A DNA stretch of 64,000 nt from JBGAQP01 sp044220635 (GTDB taxonomy: Bacteria > Pseudomonadota > Gammaproteobacteria > Burkholderiales > Usitatibacteraceae), in assembly GCA_044220635.1 (NCBI GenBank), contig JBGAQP010000004.1, positions 97,379 through 161,378 on the forward strand, given 5' to 3'. Each line of letters starts with the position of its first letter. The first letter of the stretch is position 1. The position numbers and the translations under genes are program-made. Below the pieces are notes generated by a model. That model ran no database searches and was not told the DNA's origin. It saw only the letters and a list, made by a program, of their open reading frames with translations. This document shows positions 49,030 to 57,820 of the stretch, piece after piece.

Positions 49030-50316
49030 CTACGCCGCCTCGGCCACTTCCCGCGGAACGACGCGCGGCCCGATGCGCACCACCTTCACCATGCGGTTCT
49101 GCACCTGGAGGATCTCGACCGGGTGGTCGGCCACGAGCAGCGTCGTTCCCGGCTCGGGGATGTCCTCGAGCTGCTCGAGGACGAGGCCGTTGATGGTCTT
49201 GGGCCCGTCGAGCGGGAAGGCGAAGCCCGCCTTGCGGTTGAGGAGCCGCAGCGTGCAGGCGCCGTCGGCGATCACCGCGCCGTCGGCCTCGCGGTTGAAG
49301 AGACGCCCGGCGACGGGGGTGCTGGTGAACTCGCCCACGATCTCCTCGAGGATGTCCTGCAGCGTGACGAGCCCGAGGATCTCGCCGTACTCGTCGACCA
49401 CGAGCGCGACGTGGCGCAGGCGCTCCTGGAAGTTCGTGAGCTGCGCGAGCAGCGCCGTCCCCTCGGGCACGTAGTAGGGCTCCTTCAGGATCTCGCGGAT
49501 GCGCTCCTTGGTCATCTCCCCGTGCCGCGCGGTGTTCAGGTACTTGCGCACGTGCAGGATCCCGACGACGTTGTCGAGGCCGCCCTCGTAGACCACCAGG
49601 CGCGTGTGGTGCGCGGTGGCGATGGCGAGCTCGATGTCCTCGAGCTCGTCGGCGAGGTCGACGCCCTCGATCTGCCCGCGCGGGGTCATCGTGTCGTCGA
49701 TCGTCATGTCCTCGAGGTCGAAGAGGTTGAGCAGGATCGCGTGGTGCTTCTTCGGGATGTACTTGCCGCCCTCGAGCACGAGCGTGCGCAGCTCCTCCAT
49801 CGAGAGGTGCTCGTCGTCCGCCCCGCGGGGCTTGATGAACATCATCGCGAGGAGCGAGCGGACGAACAGGTTCACGAACCAGACGACCGGGTAGGCGATG
49901 CGCAGCAGCGGCGAGAGCACGTAGCTCGAGGGCAGCGCGATCGCCTCGGGGAAGGTCGCGCCGATCACCTTCGGCGTGATCTCGCTGAAGACGAGGATGA
50001 AGAAGGTGATCCCGCCCGTGGCGATCGCGAGCGTCACCTCGCCCTCGCCGAAGAGCCGCACGCAGATCACCGTGGCGAGCACGGAGGAGGCGGAGTTGAG
50101 CAGGTTGTTGCCGAGCAGGATCACGCCCAGCAGGCGGTCGGTGTTCTCGAGCAGGCGCTGCGTGAGGCGCGCCGAGCGCCGGCCCTCGCGCACCAGGTGG
50201 CGCAGGCGATAGCGGTTGAGCGCCATCATGCTCGTCTCGGCGATCGAGAAGAATCCCGAGACGAGGATGAGCGCGGCGAGCGCCGCGAACAGCCAGCCGA
50301 TGGGGATGCTTTCCAT
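49030..50316 (-). CDS. HlyC/CorC-family membrane protein (DUF21-CBS-CorC)
   Basis: 428 residues. DUF21 membrane domain with three to four helices (about 1-170; FSIAETSMMALNRYRLRHLV is the family motif), then a CBS pair about 205-330 (TMTPRGQIEGVDLADELEDI; LVVDEYGEILGLVTLQDILE), and a C-terminal CorC_HlyC domain. Members are linked to magnesium/cobalt efflux. ATG 50314-50316 overlaps the stop of the upstream gene (TGATG), so it is co-translated with the YpjD-like protein. Confidence 0.93.
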   Translation of the reverse strand: MESIPIGWLFAALAALILVSGFFSIAETSMMALNRYRLRHLVREGRRSARLTQRLLENTDRLLGVILLGNNLLNSASSVLATVICVRLFGEGEVTLAIATGGITFFILVFSEITPKVIGATFPEAIALPSSYVLSPLLRIAYPVVWFVNLFVRSLLAMMFIKPRGADDEHLSMEELRTLVLEGGKYIPKKHHAILLNLFDLEDMTIDDTMTPRGQIEGVDLADELEDIELAIATAHHTRLVVYEGGLDNVVGILHVRKYLNTARHGEMTKERIREILKEPYYVPEGTALLAQLTNFQERLRHVALVVDEYGEILGLVTLQDILEEIVGEFTSTPVAGRLFNREADGAVIADGACTLRLLNRKAGFAFPLDGPKTINGLVLEQLEDIPEPGTTLLVADHPVEILQVQNRMVKVVRIGPRVVPREVAEAA

Positions 50317-51146
50317 CAGCCCCGCTGCAGGACGATCTCGAGGACGAACTTGCTGCCGACGTAGGCGAGGAGCAGCAGGACGAAGCCGGCGAGCGTCCAG
50401 CGCACCGCCAGGCGCCCGCGCCAGCCGCGCAGCTGCCGGCCCGCGAGGAGCCAGCCGAAGACCACCCACGAGAGGATCCCGAAGACGGTCTTGTGCGTGA
50501 AGGTGAGCGGCCGTCCGAAGAGCTGCTCGGAGAAGAAGGTCCCGGTGACGAGCGTGAGGGTGAGCAGGACGAACGCGGCGAAGAGGATGCGGAAGAGCAG
50601 CGCCTCCATCTCGAGCAGCGGCGGCAGGCTCCTCAGGAACGGCGGGAGCATCCCGCGGTGGAGCCAGCGTTCCTCGGCGAGCATCACCAGCGCGTGCACG
50701 GTCGCCACGATGTACAGGCTGTAGGCGAGCATCGCGATGGCGAAGTGCAGCGTGAAGATCGGCTCGCCCGCGTAGGTGACGACGTGGCGCGAGGGGACCG
50801 CCGCCTGCAGCAGCACCGCGGCGAACGCGGCCGGCGCCATCATCCCCTGGATGCTCGCGAGCCCCGGGTAGGCGAGGCTCGCCAGCCAGTAGATGAGCGA
50901 GGTGAGCCACACGAGCAGCGAGATCGCGTTCGCCACGCCGAGGTTCAGCCCCTCGGCGGCCACGACGCCGCGGTAGACGAGCATGCCGTGGAGCACGAGC
51001 GCCACGGGGACGAGGATCGTGTCCGCGCGCAGCTCCGCCGCGGGCGCGGGCCCCCCGGCGGGCAGGGGCCGCGCGGCGCGCCAGGCGAGGACCGCGAGGA
51101 CGAGCCAGCAGGCGGCGGTGCTAAGATACAAAACGGAATCGGGCAT
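50316..51146 (-). CDS. YpjD/CcsA-like cytochrome c assembly membrane protein
   Basis: 276 residues from ATG 51144-51146; an in-frame GTG at 51164 would add six residues. Eight membrane helices. The C-terminal half matches CcsA/CcmC-type haem handling proteins: ILSLHFAIAML-like FTLHFAIAMLAYSLYIVATV near 135 and RPLTFTHKTVFGILSWVVFG near 215, with conserved histidines. The N-terminal part is that of the inner-membrane protein YpjD, which commonly sits next to ffh, as here (divergent, 43 bp). Confidence 0.87.
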   Translation of the reverse strand: MPDSVLYLSTAACWLVLAVLAWRAARPLPAGGPAPAAELRADTILVPVALVLHGMLVYRGVVAAEGLNLGVANAISLLVWLTSLIYWLASLAYPGLASIQGMMAPAAFAAVLLQAAVPSRHVVTYAGEPIFTLHFAIAMLAYSLYIVATVHALVMLAEERWLHRGMLPPFLRSLPPLLEMEALLFRILFAAFVLLTLTLVTGTFFSEQLFGRPLTFTHKTVFGILSWVVFGWLLAGRQLRGWRGRLAVRWTLAGFVLLLLAYVGSKFVLEIVLQRG

Positions 51147-51189
51147 CTCGAAACCGGCTCCCACGACCCTTCCAGTTTACCCTTTCCCC

Positions 51190-52539
51190 ATGCTCGACGC
51201 CCTGACCGAACGCCTGTCGTCCGTCATCAAGACGATGCGCGGGCACGCCCGCCTGACCGAGGCGAACGTCCAGGAGGCGCTGCGCGAAGTGCGCCTCGCG
51301 CTCCTCGATGCCGACGCGGGGCTGCCGGTGGTGAAGGACTTTGTCCAGCGCGTGAAGGACAAGGCCCTCGGCCAGGAAGTCGTCGGCAGCCTCACGCCCG
51401 GCCAGGCCTTCGTCGGCGTGGTGCACGACGAGCTCGTGGCCCTCATGGGGGGAACCCACGCCGCGCTCGACCTCGCCACCCAGCCTCCGGCCGTGGTGCT
51501 GCTCGCGGGACTGCAGGGCGCGGGCAAGACCACGAGCGCGGGCAAGCTCGCGCGCTGGCTCAAGGCGAACCGGAAGAAGGCCCTGCTGGTGTCCACGGAC
51601 ATCTACCGCCCGGCGGCCATCGACCAGCTCGCCACTCTCGCGGCATCGCTCGAGATCGACCTCTTCGCCTCGGATCCCTCGCAGAAGCCGGTCGAGATCG
51701 CCGCCGCCGCGCTCGACTGGGCGCGCAAACACTACTACGACGTGCTGATCGTCGACACCGCCGGGCGGCTCGCGATCGACGAGGCGATGATGGACGAGGT
51801 GCGCCGCATCCACGCGGCGGTGAAGCCCGTCGAGACGCTCTTCGTGGTCGATTCCATGCAGGGCCAGGACGCGGTGAACGTGGCGAAGGCCTTCGCCGCG
51901 GCGCTGCCGATCACCGGGATCGTGCTCACCAAGCTCGATGGCGACGCGCGCGGGGGCGCGGCGCTGTCGGTGCGTGCGATCACCGGGGCGCCGATCAAGT
52001 TCGTCGGCGTCTCCGAGAAGATGGACGGGCTCGAGCCCTTCCACCCCGAGCGCATGGCCTCCCGCATCCTCGGCATGGGCGACATCGTCTCCCTCGTCGA
52101 GGAGGCGCGCGCGAAGGTCGACGAGGCCGAGGCGCAGAAGCTCGCCGACAAGTTCAAGAAGGGCAAGGACTTCGACCTCGAGGACTTCAAGACCCAGATC
52201 CAGCAGATGAAGAAGATGGGCGGGCTCTCCTCGATGATGGACAAGCTCCCGGCGCAGCTCACGCAGATGGCGAGCGCCTCGCCCGACCTGCAGGAGAAGG
52301 CGCTCAGGCGCACCGAGGGCATCATCAATGCGATGACCCCGCTCGAGCGGCGCAAGCCCGAGCTCATCAAGGCCTCGCGCAAGCGCCGCATCGCCACGGG
52401 CGCGGGCGTGCAGGTGCAGGAGGTGAACCGCCTGCTCGCGCAGTTCGAGCAGATGCAGAAGATGATGAAGATGATGCGCTCGGGCAGCCTCGCGAAGATG
52501 ATGCGCGGGATGAAGGGGCGCATCCCGGGGCTGCGCTAG
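51190..52539 (+). CDS. ffh: Signal recognition particle protein Ffh
   Basis: 449 residues. N-domain, then SRP GTPase with G1 LLAGLQGAGKTTSAGKLARW near 102, G3 VDTAGRLAIDEAMM near 190 and G4 TKLDGDARGGAALS near 246, then the methionine-rich M-domain (QMKKMGGLSSMMDKLPAQL; EQMQKMMKMMRSGSLAKMM) that binds 4.5S RNA and signal peptides. Divergent from the ypjD-like gene. Start ATG 51190 has no strong ribosome site; the leader is short. Confidence 0.97.
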   Translation: MLDALTERLSSVIKTMRGHARLTEANVQEALREVRLALLDADAGLPVVKDFVQRVKDKALGQEVVGSLTPGQAFVGVVHDELVALMGGTHAALDLATQPPAVVLLAGLQGAGKTTSAGKLARWLKANRKKALLVSTDIYRPAAIDQLATLAASLEIDLFASDPSQKPVEIAAAALDWARKHYYDVLIVDTAGRLAIDEAMMDEVRRIHAAVKPVETLFVVDSMQGQDAVNVAKAFAAALPITGIVLTKLDGDARGGAALSVRAITGAPIKFVGVSEKMDGLEPFHPERMASRILGMGDIVSLVEEARAKVDEAEAQKLADKFKKGKDFDLEDFKTQIQQMKKMGGLSSMMDKLPAQLTQMASASPDLQEKALRRTEGIINAMTPLERRKPELIKASRKRRIATGAGVQVQEVNRLLAQFEQMQKMMKMMRSGSLAKMMRGMKGRIPGLR

Positions 52540-52645
52540 CGTCCCGCCTTCCCGGGCCCGCGGCCGCGACGGCCGCGACGGCGTTCCTCGAGCGCGCAAG
52601 CTCCCCCGCCGGCTCGTGAAGGCCCTCGCGCGGCCGGGCCGGGGG

Positions 52646-52675
52646 TTGCGTTGGTGGGGCCTAAACCCTTATAAT
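52646..52675 (+). promoter_or_regulatory. Promoter of rpsP-rimM-trmD-rplS
   Basis: TTGCGT (52646-52651), 18-base spacer, TATAAT (52670-52675), about 54 bp before the rpsP ATG. The leader also contains a small hairpin CCCGTT-CTC-AACGGG just before the AAGGAG ribosome site. Confidence 0.7.
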
Positions 52676-52728
52676 CTTTCGCTTTTCACGAAACCTGTTA
52701 CCCGTTCTCAACGGGAAGGAGCCAACGA

Positions 52729-53001
52729 ATGGTCGTCATCAGAATGGCGCGAGGCGGTGCCCGCAACCGTCCCTTCTACAACATCGTCGTCGCCGACTCG
52801 CGCATGCCGCGCGACGGGCGCTTCATCGAGCGCATCGGCTTCTACAATCCCTGCGCGTCGGAGAAGGAGCCCCGGTACCGCATCGAGCTCGACCGCGTCG
52901 CGCACTGGGTCTCGAAGGGCGCGCAGCCCTCGGACGCGGTGAGGAAGCTGATCAAGCGTGGCAAGGCCGACGTCGCCGGGAAAACCGCGCCCGCCCAGTA
53001 A
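52729..53001 (+). CDS. rpsP: 30S ribosomal protein S16
   Basis: 90 residues, full length: MVVIRMARGGARNRPFYNIV, DSRMPRDGRFIERIGFYNP and RVAHWVSKGAQPSDAVRKLI are canonical. AAGGAG 9 bp before ATG 52729. First gene of the classical rpsP-rimM-trmD-rplS operon. Confidence 0.97.
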   Translation: MVVIRMARGGARNRPFYNIVVADSRMPRDGRFIERIGFYNPCASEKEPRYRIELDRVAHWVSKGAQPSDAVRKLIKRGKADVAGKTAPAQ

Positions 53002-53533
53002 GGCGGAGCCGCCCCGGTTCGCCGGGGACGAGTCCGGGCTGGTGGTGATGGGGCGGATCACGGCCCCCTTCGGCATCCAGGGCTGGGTCAAGCTCAAGAC
53101 CTTCACGGAGTCCCCCGACGGCCTCGCGGCCCATCCGCGCTGGTGGCTTCGGGATTCCGGGGGGTGGCGCGAGGCGCGGGTCGAGGACTTCGCGGTGCGC
53201 CCCGCGGCGACGGTCGCGAAACTCGCGGGCTGCGACGACCGCGACGCCGCTGAGCGGCTGCGCGGCGCCGAAGTGGCGGTGACCCGGGAAGCGCTCGGGG
53301 AGCCGGAGGAAGGAACGCATTACTGGGTCGACCTCGTCGGCCTGGAGGTGGTGAACGCCGGGGGCGAGAGCCTCGGGCGGGTGGAGGGACTGTTCGAGAC
53401 GGGCGAGACCGACGTCCTCGTGGTCCGCGGCGAAAGGCAGCGCATGATCCCTTTCGTGGCCGATTACGTGAAGTCGGTGGACCGGGAAGCCGGGCGCATC
53501 GTGGTCGACTGGGAAGCGGGGTACGACGTCTGA
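52958..53533 (+). CDS. rimM: Ribosome maturation factor RimM
   Basis: Up to 191 residues. RimM N-terminal domain VVMGRITAPFGIQGWVKLKT and C-terminal PRC barrel (THYWVDLVGLEVVNAGGESL; MIPFVADYVKSVDREAGRIV). It binds S19 and helps 16S rRNA processing. The start is uncertain. GTG 52958 overlaps rpsP by 44 bp and gives a 28-residue charged leader. GTG 53042 or 53045, or ATG 53048, would begin at the conserved domain without clear ribosome sites. The stop overlaps trmD. Confidence 0.93.
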   Translation: MARPTSPGKPRPPSKAEPPRFAGDESGLVVMGRITAPFGIQGWVKLKTFTESPDGLAAHPRWWLRDSGGWREARVEDFAVRPAATVAKLAGCDDRDAAERLRGAEVAVTREALGEPEEGTHYWVDLVGLEVVNAGGESLGRVEGLFETGETDVLVVRGERQRMIPFVADYVKSVDREAGRIVVDWEAGYDV

Positions 53534-54309
53534 TGATGCGCTTCGACGTGGTCACGATCTTCCCGGAGATGTTCGAGGCGCTCACGCGCCACGGCATCAC
53601 GCGGCGCGCGGCCGAGGAGGGGCTCTTCGACCTCGCGACCTGGAACCCGAGGGACTTCGTCTCCGACCCGCACCGCACCATCGACGACCGGCCCTACGGC
53701 GGGGGCCCGGGGATGGTGATGATGGCCGCTCCCCTCGAGGCCGCGATCGACGCGGCGCGGGCGCGGCAGGCGGGATCGGGCGTGGCGGCGCCGAAGGTGC
53801 TGCTGATGTCGCCCCAGGGCGAGCGACTGGGCGACGCGAAGGTGCAGTCGCTCGCGGCCGAACCCGGCCTCGTGATCGTGGCCGGGCGCTACGAGGGCGT
53901 GGACGAGCGCCTCGTCGCGAAGCGGGTCGACCTGGAAGTGTCGATCGGCGACTACGTCACCTCGGGGGGCGAGCTCCCCGCGATGGTGCTGATCGACTGC
54001 ATCGTGAGGCGGCTTCCGGGCAGCCTCAACGACGCCGGGAGCGCGAGCGAGGATTCGTTCTCGGCGGGGCTCCTCGACTGGCCGCACTACACGCGGCCCG
54101 AGGAGTGGAAGGGCGAGCGGGTGCCGGAGGTGCTGATGTCGGGCAACCACGCGGCCATCGCGCGCTGGCGCCGCAAGGTGGCGCTGGGGCGCACCTGGCA
54201 GCGCCGGCCCGACCTGCTCGAAGGGCGTACGCTTTCGAGGGAAGACGCCGCGCTCCTGGAGGAATACCTTCGGGAACGCGGGCAGATGGAGCAGCAACAG
54301 CAGCAGTAG
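53533..54309 (+). CDS. trmD: tRNA (guanine-N1)-methyltransferase TrmD
   Basis: 258 residues. SPOUT-fold methyltransferase making m1G37. Signatures: MRFDVVTIFPEMFEALTRHG, DDRPYGGGPGMVMMAAPLE, GRYEGVDERL and SIGDYVTSGGELPAMVLIDC (the knot region). ATG 53533 or 53536 overlaps the rimM stop (TGATGATG). The C-terminus ends in a run of glutamines (QMEQQQQQ), CAG/CAA repeats that may vary in length between strains. Confidence 0.96.
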   Translation: MMRFDVVTIFPEMFEALTRHGITRRAAEEGLFDLATWNPRDFVSDPHRTIDDRPYGGGPGMVMMAAPLEAAIDAARARQAGSGVAAPKVLLMSPQGERLGDAKVQSLAAEPGLVIVAGRYEGVDERLVAKRVDLEVSIGDYVTSGGELPAMVLIDCIVRRLPGSLNDAGSASEDSFSAGLLDWPHYTRPEEWKGERVPEVLMSGNHAAIARWRRKVALGRTWQRRPDLLEGRTLSREDAALLEEYLRERGQMEQQQQQ

Positions 54310-54397
54310 GCGAAGTCCCAGAAGAAACCGCGTGCATCAGCCCGAGGGCTGCCCTGCACGGAACGCCGGCGAGCCGGCATGCGAAAGGAAAGCGAAG

Positions 54398-54799
54398 ATG
54401 GACCTCATTCGGAAACTCGAGCAGGAAGAGATCGCGCGGCTCGGCCGCAAGATCCCGGATTTCTCCCCGGGCGACACGGTCATCGTCAAGGTGAACGTCG
54501 TCGAGGGCGACAAGAAGCGCGAGCAGGCCTACGAGGGCGTGGTGATCGCCAAGAGGAACCGCGGCCTCAACAGCTCCTTCATCGTGCGCAAGATCTCGAG
54601 CGGCGAGGGCGTGGAGCGCACGTTCCAGACCCATTCGCCCTCGATCGCCTCGATCGAGGTGAAGCGCAAGGGCCAGGTGCGCCGCGCGAAGCTCTACTAC
54701 CTGCGCGGGCGCACGGGAAAGGCGGCGAGGATCCGCGAGAAGCTCTCCGCGGCCGTCGAGCGCGAGGTGCTGCCGCCGGTGGAGGAAGGGCAGGAATAG
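54398..54799 (+). CDS. rplS: 50S ribosomal protein L19
   Basis: 133 residues: MDLIRKLEQEEIARLGRKIP, FSPGDTVIVKVNVVEGDKKR, QAYEGVVIAKRNRGLNSSF and KVRRAKLYYLRGR-type end (VRRAKLYYLRGRTGKAARIR). GAAAGGAAAG precedes ATG 54398, which is better than the in-frame upstream start at 54332. Last gene of the operon, followed by a stem-loop. Confidence 0.97.
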   Translation: MDLIRKLEQEEIARLGRKIPDFSPGDTVIVKVNVVEGDKKREQAYEGVVIAKRNRGLNSSFIVRKISSGEGVERTFQTHSPSIASIEVKRKGQVRRAKLYYLRGRTGKAARIREKLSAAVEREVLPPVEEGQE

Positions 54800-54824
54800 G
54801 CCTGCGCGAGCCGCGCCGGACCGG

Positions 54825-54849
54825 GAAGGGCCGCCTCGCGCGGCCCTTC
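54825..54849. terminator. Stem-loop between rplS and the convergent ypfJ-like gene
   Basis: GAAGGGCCGC, loop CTCGC, GCGGCCCTTC: a 10 bp perfect stem. No T-run, so termination strength is uncertain, but it sits in the only gap between two convergent genes. Confidence 0.6.
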
Positions 54850-54869
54850 GCGTCTGCGGGGAGCGGCTC

Positions 54870-55724
54870 TCAGCCCAGGTCGCGCGCGGCGAAGGTGTCG
54901 CAGGCCCCGAGGCTTGCCTGTTCGAAGCCGGTCCGGAACCACCGCACGCGCTGCGCCGAGGTGCCGTGGGTGAAGGCATCGGGCACCACGGTGCCCCGCG
55001 ACTGGCGCTGCAGACGGTCGTCGCCGATGGCGGCCGCCGCGGCAAGGCCCTCCTCCAGGTCTCCGGGCTCGAGGATGCCCTTGAGGCGCTGCGCCTCGCG
55101 CGCCCAGAGGCCCGCGAAGCAGTCCGCCTGCAGTTCCATGCGCACCGAGACGCGATTGAACTCGCGCTCGCTCACGCGCGAGCGCATCGCGTCGACCTTC
55201 CGCGAGATCCCGAGGAGCTTCTGCACGTGGTGGCCGACCTCGTGCGCGACCACGTACGCCTGGGCGAAGTCGCCCGGCGCCTTGAAGCGCTCGTGCAGGT
55301 CGCGGTAGAAGGCGAGGTCGATGTAGACCTTCTCGTCGCCGGGGCAGTAGAACGGGCCCATCGCCGCCTGCCCCGTCCCGCAGGCCGAGGGCGTGGAGCC
55401 GGTGAAGAGCACGAGCGTGGGCTTGCGGTACTCCGAGCCGCCCTCGCGGAAGACGCGTCCCCAGGTGTCCTCGGTGGTCGCGAGCACCTTCGAGACGAAG
55501 ACCGATTGCGCGTCGCGCGGGGCCGCCTCGCCCGCGGCGGGCGCGGCCTCGCCCTGCGGGGCGGCCACCTGCGCGATGTCGAGGGCCGTCTGCGGGTCGA
55601 TGCCGAGATACCAGGCGACGATCACGATCACGATCGTGCCGATGCCGATGCCGCCCTTCGCGCCGAGCCCGCCGCGGCGGCGGTCCTCCACCTGGTCGCT
55701 TTCTCTCTGGTCGTCGAGCTTCAT
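54870..55724 (-). CDS. YpfJ-type neutral zinc metallopeptidase
   Basis: 284 residues. One membrane helix near the N-terminus (IGIGTIVIVIVAWYLGI) then the putative neutral zinc metallopeptidase domain: GPFYCPGDEKVYIDLAFY, the HExxH motif in VVAHEVGHHVQKLLG near 162, and ELQADCFAGLWA near 200 (third ligand region). Also TVVPDAFTHGTSAQRVRWF. Function unknown. ATG 55722-55724. Confidence 0.92.
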   Translation of the reverse strand: MKLDDQRESDQVEDRRRGGLGAKGGIGIGTIVIVIVAWYLGIDPQTALDIAQVAAPQGEAAPAAGEAAPRDAQSVFVSKVLATTEDTWGRVFREGGSEYRKPTLVLFTGSTPSACGTGQAAMGPFYCPGDEKVYIDLAFYRDLHERFKAPGDFAQAYVVAHEVGHHVQKLLGISRKVDAMRSRVSEREFNRVSVRMELQADCFAGLWAREAQRLKGILEPGDLEEGLAAAAAIGDDRLQRQSRGTVVPDAFTHGTSAQRVRWFRTGFEQASLGACDTFAARDLG

Positions 55725-55767
55725 CGCGCGCTCCCGCTCGCCTGCGTGAAATCCATCGTACGCCGCC

Positions 55768-56661
55768 TCAGGCGACGGCCGCCATCCACAGCGGCAGCGT
55801 CACCATCGAGGCGAGCGTGCCGAGCGTGATCTGCGTGGCGACCGCGCGACCCTCGCCGGTCATGCGCACGGCGAGGATGTAGGCGCTGGAAGCCGTGGGC
55901 AGCGACGCCCCGAGGATCGCCACTCCCGCGTCCAGCCCCTTGAGCCCGGTCCATTGCACGAGCGCCCAGGCCGCGAGCGGCACGGCGCCGAGCTTCACGC
56001 CGAGCCACCAGGCATGGGCCATGGGCGGTCCCTGGCCGCGCTCGATCCTGAGCGCCGCGCCCACGGAGAGCAGCCCCGCCGGGAGCGAGGTCTGGGCGAG
56101 GAGGTTGAGCGTCTGGTCCGCGAATCCCGGCAGCCCCAGTCCCGCGAGGTTCCATCCGAAGCCCGCGAGCGTCGACAGGAGCAGCGGGTTGCGCGCGAGC
56201 TCGGCGAGAAGCCCCCCGCGCGAGCTCACGGCGATCGTCGTCACCGCGGCGAGGTTCGCGAGCGGAATCATGGCGCCGAGCATGAGGGAGGCGAGCGCCA
56301 CCCCCGGCGTGCCGAAGAGGCTTCCGGCCACCGCGAGCCCGACGTAGGTGTTGAAGCGGTAGCCGCACTGCGAGCAGGTGGCGGCGAGCGTGCGCTCGAG
56401 ACCGAAGAGCGGTCCCGCGACGAGGCTCAACGCGAGGCCCGCCAGGGTGAAGGCGAGGCCCACGCCCACGAGAAGGCCCGCCTGGCCCGGATCGATGGGG
56501 GCGAGGGCGAGGGAGCGGAAGAGCAGCGCCGGGAAGAGGACGTAGTAGACGAGCTTCTCCAGCCCCTCCCAGAAGCCGCGCCCGTACTCGAAGCCGCGCG
56601 CGAGGACGAAGCCGGCGAGGATCAGCACGAAGTTGGGCAGGATCGCGAGCGTGGTCTGCAT
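55768..56661 (-). CDS. AEC-family transporter
   Basis: 297 residues, about ten membrane helices. Auxin-efflux-carrier family features: PNFVLILAGFVLARG at the N-terminus, FPALLFRSLA near 44, and CSQCGYRFNTYVGLAVAGSL near 95. The family exports or imports organic acids such as malonate or malate. ATG 56659-56661 overlaps the GntR stop by one base, so it is the regulator's operon partner and may move the substrate of the divergent catabolic operon. Confidence 0.88.
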   Translation of the reverse strand: MQTTLAILPNFVLILAGFVLARGFEYGRGFWEGLEKLVYYVLFPALLFRSLALAPIDPGQAGLLVGVGLAFTLAGLALSLVAGPLFGLERTLAATCSQCGYRFNTYVGLAVAGSLFGTPGVALASLMLGAMIPLANLAAVTTIAVSSRGGLLAELARNPLLLSTLAGFGWNLAGLGLPGFADQTLNLLAQTSLPAGLLSVGAALRIERGQGPPMAHAWWLGVKLGAVPLAAWALVQWTGLKGLDAGVAILGASLPTASSAYILAVRMTGEGRAVATQITLGTLASMVTLPLWMAAVA

Positions 56662-57431
56662 CAGGGCGGCCCGCCCTTGCCGAAGGTGTTGTGGTAGTCG
56701 TGGCGCGCGGTGTTCACGCGCGACAGCCGCAGCTCCACGGGGCGGTCGCGGAACGTGAGCGCGACGCGGCGCACCTCGAGCAGCGGCGAGCCCGGGGCCA
56801 CGCCCAGGAGCGCGGCCACCTCGCCCGTGGCGAGCGCGGCGCGCAGCCGCTCGTCGGTGCCGAGCACGTTGATCCCGTAGCGGCTCTGGTAGAGGTGGTA
56901 GATGGTGTTTTCGCGCGCGACGAAGATCTTCTCGGTGAGGCCGCGGAAGAGCTCGGCGGGCAGGGTGATGTCGTCGACGATCACGGGCGATCCCCCGAGC
57001 GCGAGGAGGTTGCGGATGCGGATCACCTTGTCGTGCGGGGCGAGCGCGAGGGCGCGCGCCTCGTCGGCGTTCGCGCGCCCGCGATGCAAGGCGAGCGTGC
57101 GCACCTCGGGATAGTCCTTCGCGCCGTCGCGCCCGACGATGTGGAAGAAGTGGAAGAGCATGCGCCGCCCGTCGTGGGCGGCGACGAACGTGCCCTTGCC
57201 CTGGCGGCGAACCAGCGCCTGCTCGGCGACGAGCCGGTCGACGGCCTTGCGGATCGTGCCGATCGCCACGCCGAACTGCGTGGCGAGGCCGGACTCCGAG
57301 GGAATGGCGCTGCCCGGCGCCCACAGGCCCGCGGAGATGCCCTCGATCAGGCGAGCGCGCACCTGCTCGTAGAGCGGGCGGTCGGCGGCGGGAAGGCGGC
57401 TCGCGGCGCGCCGCGGGAGGGGCTCGGGCAC
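56661..57431 (-). CDS. GntR-family (HutC/UTRA) transcriptional regulator
   Basis: 256 residues from GTG 57429-57431. The N-terminal winged helix (LYEQVRARLIEGISAGLWAP, IPSESGLATQFGVAIGTIRK) is followed by a UTRA ligand-binding domain (VIRIRNLLALGGSPVIVDDI, NTIYHLYQSRYGINV, SPLLEVRRVALTFRDRPVEL). It lies divergent to the SuyAB-like operon and probably represses it, with the palindrome at 57449-57463 as a likely operator. Confidence 0.92.
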   Translation of the reverse strand: MPEPLPRRAASRLPAADRPLYEQVRARLIEGISAGLWAPGSAIPSESGLATQFGVAIGTIRKAVDRLVAEQALVRRQGKGTFVAAHDGRRMLFHFFHIVGRDGAKDYPEVRTLALHRGRANADEARALALAPHDKVIRIRNLLALGGSPVIVDDITLPAELFRGLTEKIFVARENTIYHLYQSRYGINVLGTDERLRAALATGEVAALLGVAPGSPLLEVRRVALTFRDRPVELRLSRVNTARHDYHNTFGKGGPP

Positions 57432-57448
57432 GCTTCGAGCTTAACATG

Positions 57449-57463
57449 CAACTCATCTAGTTG
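57449..57463. promoter_or_regulatory. Candidate GntR operator
   Basis: Inverted repeat CAACT-CATCT-AGTTG in the 97 bp region between the gntR start (57431) and the SuyA-like start (57529). Five-base arms with five-base centre, AT-rich relative to the surroundings, placed to control both directions. Confidence 0.55.
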
Positions 57464-57528
57464 ACCCGGCCCGGCGCCCGGATCGAGAATCGCCTTTCCC
57501 CGCGGCAGGCAACTTGAGGAGGCACACG

Positions 57529-57810
57529 ATGATTCACTTCGTCGTCCATGACGAGGGCGATTCGGTCGGCGTGGTCGTCGTCGAAGGCGTGAAGGCCGGC
57601 GCGACGCTCTCGGGCTGGATCATGGACCAGGACAGGGACATCACGGTGAAGGCGCTCGCCGACATCCCGATCGGCCACAAGCTCGCGATCAAGCCCCTCG
57701 CGAGCGGCGCCACCGTGATCAAGTACGGCACGGACATCGGGCGCACGGTCGCGCCCATCCAGGTGGGCGAGCACGCCCACGTCCACAACATCAAGACGAA
57801 GCGCTGGTAG
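57529..57810 (+). CDS. UxaA-family SAF-domain small subunit (SuyA-like)
   Basis: 93 residues. SAF domain: MIHFVVHDEGDSVGVVVVEG, then DITVKALADIPIGHKLAIKP, IKYGTDIGRTVAPIQVGEHA and HVHNIKTKRW. The whole sequence reads most like the alpha subunit of (2R)-sulfolactate sulfo-lyase (SuyA); altronate and galactarate dehydratases share the domain. GAGGAGG 7 bp before ATG 57529. The large subunit starts 10 bp later. A hydro-lyase acting on another hydroxy acid cannot be excluded. Confidence 0.85.
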   Translation: MIHFVVHDEGDSVGVVVVEGVKAGATLSGWIMDQDRDITVKALADIPIGHKLAIKPLASGATVIKYGTDIGRTVAPIQVGEHAHVHNIKTKRW

Positions 57811-57820
57811 GAGCCCGACG

